Positions 1-9,800 of a stretch of 64,000 bases of DNA are shown here, in pieces. The notes beneath the pieces are model-generated. The model worked only from the letters and a program-made list of their open reading frames with translations, ran no database searches and was not told the DNA's origin. This DNA comes from Echinococcus granulosus (Eukaryota; Platyhelminthes; Cestoda; Cyclophyllidea; Taeniidae): positions 1,127,746 to 1,191,745 of the forward strand of contig NW_020170398.1 in NCBI RefSeq assembly GCF_000524195.1, given 5' to 3'. The number at the start of each line of letters is the position of its first letter. Positions within the stretch are counted from its first letter, which is position 1. The position numbers and the translations under genes are program-made.

Positions 1-46
<46 letters not shown>
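1..46. repeat. (AC)n microsatellite
   Basis: A pure AC dinucleotide run of about 23 units opens the window. It is a plain simple-sequence repeat and carries no gene. Confidence 0.95.
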
Positions 47-48
<2 letters not shown>

Positions 49-1649
49 CCATTGTGTGCATTTCTATCATTGAAAAACGAACAACATGCAGGGTAGTTTA
101 TCATAAACAACACATCTCAATGGCTACGCAACCTCACGTCAAGAGTTCCAAATCATCATTTGGAGGTTGCTTAACAAACCGTTACAGTAGTCAAACGTGC
201 CTTGAACCTTGAGTAATGAAAAAGACGAAACTGAAAGATGGCAAGGGTGGGAGTATTGATAATGACGAACAATTGTAAACAGCATACCAACGTGGTGCCG
301 ACAAGGGATGCCTACTCAGAATTTGGTACTAGTTTCCTACATTTACATTCAACTTCAGGGGCACCTCAAGTGCTAGACCAGGCTATCTCAAAACTCCTTA
401 AGCTTAGATTCGAATTCGTAGCCATAGTATTGACCTAACTGTGCCCACCTTCCCTGCCTTCCAGGGTAGGAAATAGATAGGTGCAGTACCACGCTAGCCG
501 CCAAGGCCTGTTTGGACTTTGACAATGATGAAAGCACGACATAAAAGCTCGGCACCTCCTTATGAAGGTAGAACAAGCAAGTGAAAAAGGTCTGCTGACC
601 TGACCCGCGACGAAACCAGTACACGAAAAATCGCCGGGCCATACATCGCGATTTTTTAACAGTTTTCGATTTCACCAGACCCCTTCCTTTTACTACTCTT
701 CATTGTCCCACTCATCTCAAATGCAAATTGTTACATGCTAATTATTTAGGGACCCCTCTTTTCAGAAAAGTACAAAAAGTGCGATCGAGGCACTGTGGGA
801 CGCGGCAACACTCCCAAAAAACAAACACGGGTGATCTCAAATACGATGTGTGGGTATGTGAATGAAATGAAGGCAGAACGCTCAGAAATACGACCTCAGC
901 TCAATCTCTGGACTTTAAGAATTTCGATTTATTACTACTTCAAGAGGAGTGAAATTAGGGTAAAAATCAGTCTACAAGAATCAAAAAAATTTCCTCCCAA
1001 ATAAAAAAAATAATAAAAAACTCTGAAAAGCGTGGAATTCAAAAACTTCTAACGGCCAGAATATAACTACTCGATTTCTATCCAGCACTTAGACAGATCA
1101 GTGATAAGCAATGCGTGACCAATGATAAAGAAATGAGAAGAATGACTTTAATGCAAACGGTGAAATGGATAGAAGGGTCGTTTTCACCTAAGAAAACCGA
1201 TCATGTATAAACTTCATTATAAGAACCTACTTTTAAAATGGTTTGCAACTTGACTTATTATGGCCTCAATCAACCGTATTCGTTTATGTACTATCGACAC
1301 ACATCAAAAAACCAACTCGAGATCCAGACTACAGCCCATAGTGGTTGACATTAGGGAAAACTATAACAAAGCATTTGCAATGCGAATGAAAACGGAACCT
1401 TAGAAAGTGGGGTTCAAAAGAAGGCGGCAAATCGAATCAAAAGGTCACGACCATATGCTAAATTAACAATCCTGTTGTGATAGACGCTTTTGCAGTGTCC
1501 AAACCAGTAGGAGGGTGAAGAGGAGGTAATGTGAAGGTAAATATGAATACTGCGACATTTCAAGGCAAAATACAAGGAAAAAAGGATCTAAGAGCCCTCA
1601 AACTAACTTAAGTAACACACATTACATTAGAGAGGAAAAAAACACAAAC
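47..1649. other. Non-coding stretch downstream of the last visible I-BAR exon
   Basis: AT-rich sequence with no reading frame that continues the I-BAR domain on the minus strand, so the rest of that gene probably lies beyond the left edge. The longest minus-strand frame here (388-675) has no recognisable motif and no obvious splice acceptor at its start. I see no RNA gene and no element. Confidence 0.5.
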
Positions 1650-2525
1650 CTTACGGCGAAGCCGCTTTTTGCACTTCTCCGCTTCAAGAATGGCACGCTG
1701 CAATTCCGACTTGGCTTTACGAAGCTCCTTTACACAGTCTCGATCCATTTGGTTGGCCGTCCGACGCCACTCATCCAGCCTGTCCGATAAAGGAGTCACC
1801 AGACACTCCGTGATTTGACTGAATGAGAAAAAAATGGAACTCCCAACAGAATTCTTCTTCTCGAGCCCAAACAATACAGAATAGAGAAAGAATTTTTCGC
1901 CTTTAGGGCCAAGTAGTTACTATGGGAATTTATGAAGTTTTTAAAAGGACGCATGCGTCAAAATGAAGAATTAATAGCCACACCTGTTAAAACTACGCAG
2001 TCGGGATTCGACACACCGTTGACGCAGGCAATAACGCCGCAACGCGATGCCAAACGGACGCAATCCCGCATTATTTGTTTCTGCGATGTCGGATATTTTT
2101 TGAAATGCCTCCAAAAAACCGGACATGCACTGCAGTGTAATACTAAGAAAAATTGAAGAAAAATACAGATTGGTTAGAGAGAATAGCAAACACGATACCA
2201 TGACACTACACTATCAAATGATAAACAAATTCTGCAGAAGGTATTCTAAGCATTCAACCATGCACGAGGCCTGAATGAAAAGCAATATAAGCTGTCAATT
2301 AAAAAAGGCATAAAATAAAGAGACCAATGTGCAGCGTATGACACAGAAGACAGGTCAGAGAAAAAAAGTACACCAACCTCACAGACGCAGTTAATTTATT
2401 TGACTTGTTAATAAGATCATCCCAAAAGGCAAGTGAAGTCTGGAAATAAAACAATTAAATAAGGGCTTTACCTTAAGGTTAGAGAGCTGTGCATTGAAAT
2501 TGTTTGAGTTGTATGAGGACTTCAT
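1650..2525 (-). CDS. MTSS1/MIM-like I-BAR (IMD) domain protein, 5' exons only
   Basis: Four minus-strand exons join in phase: 2472-2525 (start ATG at 2525), 2378-2439, 1984-2142 and 1650-1818, giving 148 aa so far. The product matches the start of the I-BAR/IMD domain of metastasis suppressor 1 family proteins. FWDDLINKSNKL corresponds to VWEDFINKAGKL, FLEAFQKISDIAETN to FLDAFQKVADMATN, and the last exon has L-DEWRR-ANQMD-D--KELRKAKSEL where the family has a similar DEW/EEW-KK-ANQLDKDHAKEYKKAR block. Family members bind acidic phosphoinositides and actin, bend membrane into protrusions, and usually end in a WH2 motif, which is not in the window. The N-terminus is about six residues shorter than vertebrate MTSS1. 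The 1650 donor could instead lie a few bases upstream (GTAAGG). Identification of the domain is firm; the full gene is not visible. Confidence 0.85.
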
Positions 2526-4437
2526 TGGAAACACTTTTTTTTGAATCACAAATATACTAGCATTTAGAGGTGAAAAATTTAGAAAACTGTAAAAAAGTCG
2601 ACTGACGACACAAAGGACTATCCTACAAACTGGGCGATATTCGACGCCGACAAACACCCAGTAAAAATTTGACTTTTCTTAACCAATAGTCTTACCAGGC
2701 TTCAAGGCAAAGTGCAAAGTCAAACAACAGAAAAATGGCATATATTTATACTTAAAGCTGGGCAATACGATACAAAAATTAGGCATAAGACAATTTTTTG
2801 ACTTATGGCTAGATGTATTGCCAACTTTTGCTATAGATTTATCGATAGTGAATAACACGTGGTGATAAAGACTTCATAAGCAAAAACTGGCTTATTCCCA
2901 TGATCCAGTTTAGATCTTTTAAGCACAAAGGATGAAGCGACTTTATTTGCAATCAATAGACGATTTTGAAATGTGTCAACAAAGTGCATTGGTATCGTTG
3001 GTAGCACTGATGGTAGATCGAACCCACTTTCTAGTAGCGGTTAACCCCCGTCCTCCCCCTGCTACTTCAAAATCAGATAACAGGGTCTAAATGAAGTTTT
3101 ACAGAAATTTCTTGGACTGACTGGGGTACTCTCAACAGTAACTACTCGGATTTAACATTTACGTTATCCTGATGCAAACCGAAATAGCACAAACTAAAGT
3201 CCAATGTGATTAGCATACAACTTAAATAACTGCTGTCTTATTGTATAACCTCCACCGCTTTAAGCGTTACTCGTGGCATTCAATGTGACTACACTCTTAC
3301 ATCGGCGATCACAGCTTAAATTATCACAGGAGAATAATACCTGGATTATGCATTGCTTAGCATTCATGGTGAGACTGCATCAGTTTTCGATGTCAGAAAC
3401 TTATTTGCATCGGGCTTACTTAGGTAAAAAATATAAAGCGACTCCAATGGACGTTTTAGCAGCTATACACCGGGAACTCTAACTTGTAGAAGGGCGGCTT
3501 AATAAAACACATAGGCTTGAGGTGGCGTCGGACTGCCACTACCCCGCACCCATTCCTCCTGGCCGATCACTCACCAATGCAAAAGTAGCATCGCTTCCCA
3601 CGCGTCTTTGGTCTGACGAGCAGCTGGCACCTTTGCAGGGCATCAATTCGGGGCGGATAACAAAACGCTCGGCTCCACAGGCTCAACTGCTCATAGCACA
3701 TACCGTCCCCCATGGTGCCCATTCTCGCATTTCACAAATGGAAATCAAGTTTGATGACTTAATTGAGTCAGGCCCACCCAACCCACCCGCCAAATTGGTG
3801 ACAACCTATACAGAATAACTTCATAAACCGCGTTTCTGCATCACAGTCGGCGGGACCAGTGCCCGCGCCACATCACCAATAACCTAGAAACTAAAGGCAG
3901 CGTAACTCCGAGTAAGAATGTAATAGAATTGAGGAAATAAATCAGACGCGCCAGAAGAAGGGGAAGCCTTAAATGTTGTCCACTTAGATGTTATAACCCC
4001 AAGCAATCCCCACACCGTTCGTGTACACTACTGGAGGTCCCTCAATGGAAACTAACCTTTCACCATGAAGGCGAGCACACACTAAAATAATGAAGAACCA
4101 AAAGAAGCCAAGTATTTCGAGAAGTGGGGACTGATGCCTAAAAAAGCACCATTCACCCCAGAAAATGACTTCACAACACTCCAGGCTCAAGTCATCCACA
4201 AATACAGGCACTTCTAGACACTGAGGCCGGCAAAAAATGAAGCAGGTCCAGTATGAGCATAAATGCAGAACTAACCACTAACCTACCACACTGGAGGTTA
4301 ATGTGCCGGACTATGCGTGGCATGTAAAACAACGGAATGAAGAAAAATACTTAGCATGGCTCAAAAGCTTGCGTTCCAATACGATAAGGGAAGAAAGAAT
4401 ACCGTTCTGAGTGACAATCCACGTTTACTAAAAAAAA
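2526..4437. other. Intergenic region between the I-BAR gene and RPS28
   Basis: No recognised gene. A GC-richer patch at about 3520-3830 has an open plus-strand frame of 98 codons (3522-3818), but it has no family resemblance, no clear splice sites and no start context, so it is not called. The minus-strand frame at 3984-4211 looks like chance. Confidence 0.5.
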
Positions 4438-4881
4438 TTATCGCAATCGTCTAGCTTCTCTTTCTGTTTCCAGAAGGACTAGAATATCGCCTTCACGAAC
4501 AGGACCTTTCACATTGCGGATAATGCTTCGCTTGTTTTCAACAAGCTCGACACGAACCTGTGTACATTGACCCTGAGAGCCAGTGCGACCGAGAATTCTT
4601 GTAACCTGCGTAAGAAAATAATCATCAAATCACAAATATTTTCAACAGGATGAGTGGCACCCACGTTTAATAAATGTTATGTGGAAAACACTGAAGCCTA
4701 CAAAAACGCGAGCTAATATTCGTGAACATTTCAGGCACTACAGCTAAGTAAGCCGTCATTCAATACCACGGACTGTACACACCAAAATTATATGATAGTT
4801 TGAAAAATACCACCCATGCTGTAACGAAAAGCAGATTACCCTAGCTGTCTGAGCCGACGGAGCAGCCTTCGTAGCGTCCAT
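4438..4881 (-). CDS. RPS28: 40S ribosomal protein S28 (eS28)
   Basis: A two-exon gene, complete. Exon 1 is 4840-4881 (ATG at 4881, 14 codons), exon 2 is 4605-4438 ending in TAA. The intron is 234 nt with a GTAATC donor and a TTACGCAG acceptor, in phase 0. The product is 69 aa, the same length as human RPS28. The core [16 protein letters not shown] is identical to the family, as are [13 protein letters not shown] and the C-terminal EREARRLR. The first residues ([14 protein letters not shown]) are less conserved than the rest. eS28 is a small OB-fold protein of the 40S subunit near the mRNA exit channel. The neighbouring putative gene at 5221 reads the opposite way, so the two could share a promoter region around 4.9-5.2 kb. 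Confidence 0.97.
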
Positions 4882-5220
4882 GCCGCAGAAAAAACAACCA
4901 CTCATAAAAGTGGTGCGGCGATAGAAACATTATATGCATACAAACAAACTTACATTTAATTTTTTTCCTTAAGGAAAAAAGATAAATGTATTTAGGTTAC
5001 TTTTCAGGCGATAAATATTTTTTAATTTTTTTAAAGATAAAACTAGTGCATTTTAAGCTTGAACTAGATTTAGTTTGTTATAGCTGATCTTTAAGGCTAA
5101 TTATTTGATATACAAAGAATTCACAAAAACAAATAGGTTTCAGGTTATGGTAAAATAACTTTTCGTTTGCATAGATTTTGTTGTTATCTGAGATTGTTTT
5201 TACACATTTCATTTTTGCAG

Positions 5221-5964
5221 CACCCCAAAACCTTTCTGAACCCGAAAGAAGACATACTATGGCAGAGCATATGCTGCTGAGGTAAAGAAAGGCTGGGAGC
5301 TACTAACATAGCTCAGACGCCGTGCTGCCTTCTAAAGTACAACTGTTAAGCCCTGAAATTCCTTGAAACCCAAAAGAAGTAATAACATTTAATCAAGGCA
5401 TTACAATCTTGGTTCCGTAGAACAATTACCTCATTTGTTGCCACATTTATTTATCACTGTTAAGCATTCTATTCAAGTATTTTGTCCGTCAGATAGTGGC
5501 ATCTCGGCGCTAACTGTGCTGTGGTGTCTTGAAGTGGCTTTGAAACTGCATTGTGTGCAGCCAGTATACAAATGTATATTCATTAACATATGTCAGAGGC
5601 CCGTGCCATCCAGTGGACGTGCAACTTATGGCGACAGGATAACCTCCATCGTCAACCGCAAAATATTAGTAGACGCACCCGTTATTCAGCAATTTAAGAA
5701 AAGCATTTGACTTCTGATTGGAGGTGTTACGTTACTATTATTTTACACACTACAATCTGGCTTTTAGTATTTCTCTAAACTATACTTTTAGGACATAAAT
5801 CACCAGAGCCCCCCACCCACTCTGAGTGGAACGCACGACGCAAAGCATGGCTCGGGGCTGCTGACGGCCTGGAGGCCACCCCGCCGGACGAAGTTGCAAC
5901 AGCAGCAACTCTGAGTAACCCCTCCACCAAATTCAGAAGTACAAGTAACAAGAACGCATCATGA
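5221..5964 (+). CDS. Possible small plus-strand gene, two candidate exons, unrecognised
   Basis: Two exon-like blocks. The first, 5221-5281, sits between a strong polypyrimidine-TTTTTGCAG acceptor and a CTGAG|GTAAAG donor and is open in only one frame (…PERRHTMAEHMLLR). The second, 5792-5964, follows ACTTTTAG, is GC-richer than its surroundings and ends in TGA. Its reading includes HSEWNARRKAWLGAADGLEA and an Ala/Thr/Ser-rich tail ending NKNAS. The phases do not join directly (a frame stop results), so a further exon in between, or a different pairing, is required. I do not recognise a family. The minus strand of the second block is also open for 73 codons, so strand choice rests on composition and the splice signals. 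Confidence 0.4.
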
Positions 5965-6151
5965 ACTTCTAAAAAGCCATTTATTACAATCTGCACCGAT
6001 AAGGACTCGTGGAGTCTTACAGCCCTTAAAAAGATCCCTCGATATCATCAGTACTTTGCAATCGAGAATGGAAACATCCCCTCAGAGGCAAAATACGGGA
6101 GGAATAGGAGGGGATGAGCCACCCTCGCACACAAAAACACTTTGCTCATAG

Positions 6152-6157
6152 TTTATT
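6152..6157 (-). terminator. Candidate poly(A) signal AATAAA (minus strand)
   Basis: TTTATT on the plus strand reads AATAAA on the minus strand about 720 nt downstream of the stop codon of the large minus-strand gene (6880). It is only a hexamer match; other sites closer to the stop were not excluded. Confidence 0.25.
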
Positions 6158-6879
6158 TGTCTTTTCAACATTAAGTATATAGAATATAGTAACAGTAGTA
6201 GTAAGAGCAGTGGCGGTGACAATGTAAGCATTTATATGTGTCGATGGAGAAAGAAGGATGGAGAGTGAGAGAGAGGCAAAACTTTTAGTGGCGCAAGTGA
6301 TCAGAGTTTGGGCGGAGCAGAGGAAACAGGAATAGATGGGGGGGGGCGGGGGCAAGCTTGTAGTGCGGCTACTGCTGACGGGTAAAATAGTTAAAGCAAA
6401 CCAACAAACAGGCAAAGAGACAGACAGGCAGAACAACCAACAAAGGCAGAGAAAAGCGCAAAAAATAGAGGAACAAAGAAAATTCAGAATACGGAGGAGG
6501 AGGAGATTTAAAGACTGCATCATTGACGCTACGGTAAGTGAGTGGGTGAGTTGGTGTGAGATTCCTGAAAACTTATCAAAATAACCGAGCAACCTAATGG
6601 GCGGGAGAAGGGAGTGGCGCGAATATTGTTGCTGTCATAATGTCAACACCGTTGGCAGGTAATCCACCCCTTGAGGCGGCGATAGTGGTGGAATAAAAAT
6701 AGGCGTCAAAAAGAATAGAAGCGAGGCGCTGTGGAAAACCAAAAAAAAACACAAGAAAAGTAGAAGCAATAGGAGTGGGACGGGCCGAGGGACAAGTGCA
6801 CTGACGTGGACATATCATCATATCTGGAACGCTGCCTGGGGGGAAGGAGGGGGATAAGCCTGGGGATGGAGGAAGAAGT

Positions 6880-9800
6880 TCACTGGTTGAAGTCGGGCGG
6901 TGGTAGCGGTGATAGTGATTGCGCATCGAAGGCTGCTGTAGCAGCGGCGGAGGAGGGAGCGAAAGTGAGAGGAGGGGAGTGCTGATTCTGTGGCTGCTGC
7001 TGTTCCATGAGGTCAGAGGCTGAGTTGGTAATGGGGGTGGTGGTGTTCAGCATGTTGAGAGGAAGACCCGCGGGACTGGGGGAATCGTTACCAAGGAAGA
7101 GACTCCTTCGAAGATAGTGCTGGCTCTGCGGACCTAAAAGAGAAGAGAGTGTCAAAGGTTAAATGGGAGAGTTAAAAGGCAACCACGCATAGGAAAGAGC
7201 AGAAAAGAGACAGGGATAGAAGTTAGGTGGATAGCAAGAGAAGTGAAGGAAAAAAGGAAGCAGGGGGAGGAGACGAAGGGAGGCTGGGCTGCGGTTAAGT
7301 GGGGCAACTTACGACTGCAACTGCTGCCCGCGCGATTCGACTGGACGCCGTACTCCTGCGCCAGGCTCACTAGAACCTCGAGAATTTCGGAATTCGTCTG
7401 GCAAAGGGAGGGCGGAGTGAAAAGATAAATAGGCTAATCAATCACGAAAAAATAATTCTCAAAACGCCATCCCACTACCACAACCACCAGATAAAAACAA
7501 AACAGTAAAACCACGCCCCCAACTTGAACACAAAAAAGGTTAGAGGAGGGCATAAATTAATATATGAAAACAAAATCCCTTGTGAACTCCAAAATAATAG
7601 GCAATTCCCAACAAAACAGGCACATAAACATAGGGAATTAATGCTAAGATTGGAGAAAAAGGAATGTTTGATTTATTCCCGAAAGATAGTATATTGTCGG
7701 AATGGAAACGCTAAACAGCCACCGATACTGGTAATAATAAGACATTGTTTTCAAATAAAAAGAAAATGAGTGTATCAATGTGTGAGGCGTTAATTGTTTG
7801 TTTAACCCTAGGGTTTGGCAAAGGGTACACTTAGGTGCTCCGTGTGGGTTGGCCTCCGGGCCATGTCTGCAGCCTCAAGCCATTCCGAGAGCTGATAAAA
7901 CATATTCTGCCCGAGTATTATGCCTTCTTTCGTCTTCGGGGACGGCCAAAAGCGAACCCGATCTAATAAGACACCTGCCTTAATTTCTATCCCTGGATGC
8001 TAAGCCGTAGCGGAGCGGAAGAACCGCATATGCTACAAATGGGAGAATTAGTGACCATCCTTAACAGAAGGACGTCCACCTTCGGCAGCTGCCCCAGTCT
8101 CGTGGTTTGCAGGAAAGCTATTAACGACTCAGGCGACACTACCTGTGGTTGGAAATGTTTGTTACGCAGCCGTCTACCGTACGTGCACAAAAATTTTAAT
8201 TATGTGAAACCGCGACACCTCCTCCACATCTTTCGCCTAGCTGGCTAGAACCTAGACAGATATGACTAGTCAGCTCTGAAGTGAGAATAAAGTAACAAAG
8301 AGGAATAGACGTGAAACCCTAATCCCAACGAAAAGGTGTTAAATCACGCCCTTCATTACGTGGCTCCGCATTTAGGCAAGTGTTCCTATACGACTACCTA
8401 TGGATACTTGTGATGGCCAGCACATTCCCAGTCCCCAAATCTAGTTTCCATGCTAGGCGAAACGCCATATCTGGTAGAATCGAGAAGAGAAATCTGTGAC
8501 CTTTCCATCGAACAGCTCCTCAGTTGCACGGTCGGCTCGTCAGTGCTTTTGGTACGGTAGCAAATACATTGTGATAGCTGATGCGGGAGGCTGAGGACGG
8601 GGCGCGCCGAGGACTACACCCAAAAGAGAAGGAATTATGTAATACATCAATTGTTTGTTTAACACTCGGTTTTAGTAAAGGGGCCACTTTAAGTCTCCGA
8701 CTGCACTTTCACCGGGTGGACTGATCTCCGCGCCAAGCGAGTAGACCCAAATCCTACCGTATTTTGATAATGTATATTCTTTCTCCTCCAGGGAAGTCTC
8801 GGGACGCTAAATATGAGAATCAACTGCCAACGCCTTCTGGATGGCTGAGCACGTTCGACTCATTTGTTTAACGAATAGCTAAGGAACAGCAAGTGGTGGT
8901 TCCAAAAACGGGAACACTGAGAATTTCCCGACTCCACTTTCTCACCAAAAAAAATTTAGTTAAATTCCACATAAAACAAGGAGACACCATCACAGCAACG
9001 CAAGAGTTCACTGAAAAGGCTTGAATAGAGAAAATAACAACCTACCAGTGACCTAATAGCCCTTTTACACCAAACTAAATCCACCCACCACACCTGCGCT
9101 ACAAAACAAAACCACCCAAGGAAAGGCCAAAAAAAGAGGCCCACATCAAGGTAAATAAACTTACCCAGTACACTGCTAGGCTTGGATACAAAACTAAATT
9201 AAAATGCATGGAAAGATTTCAACCGTGGTACACACGATAAATGAAAGTGCTTTTTTCAAGGCGGTTAATTTCTAAGGCTAAACAACAGATCGTCTTGTAG
9301 CACTGTTGACCTGAGACCAGCAATACAGAGACAAGAAAAGTCGAGGGAGCAAAGGTCGGCCTCGTCCCCTAGGCCGGTGCCTTAGCCACATCCAACTGGC
9401 CTTGCACCACGCATGGATGACGATCACATTTCCCCACAGTTCAGTTCCCTCGAGTGTTACAAAAGCATAACGCCGAATTGTAAAATTAGTGATAGAAGTG
9501 ACGCTACCGAGGGATGCTTTTTCTTTCATTTTAGCAAAATTGCGAAGAGGGGACCTAGGGCAAGCATTAAGAAAGTACTTTTGGAAAATGAAGACGTTTT
9601 AATGGAACCTTTACGACTACTTTAATAACTATAAATCAACCTTTCTAACATATCATAAAACCTTCACAAAACAAACTTCCACAAATTGTAGAAAAAGAAA
9701 ATAATCTCAACAAGAAACGAATTAGAAAGTTAAACAGGCAACAGAAAGATTAACCAACACTCACGTTGAAGACAGACGGCAAACCCAGCAAGCCAAGTTG

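Noticed and set aside
388..675. Minus-strand frame considered as a further I-BAR exon
   Set aside because: It does not match the expected continuation of the I-BAR domain in any frame and lacks a good acceptor.
3005..3045. tRNA T-loop-like GGTTCGATC on the minus strand
   Set aside because: The T-stem does not pair and no cloverleaf, D-loop or anticodon arm can be built around it.
6594..6926. 110-codon minus-strand frame after the large gene
   Set aside because: It overlaps the end of the last exon in another frame and has no motif; more likely 3' UTR.
8413..8560. Hammerhead-ribozyme-like CTGANGA cores on the minus strand of the 148-bp repeat
   Set aside because: CTGACGA and CTGAGGA occur and a GAAA follows, but no stem II can be paired between core and GAAA and no stems I/III close around it.
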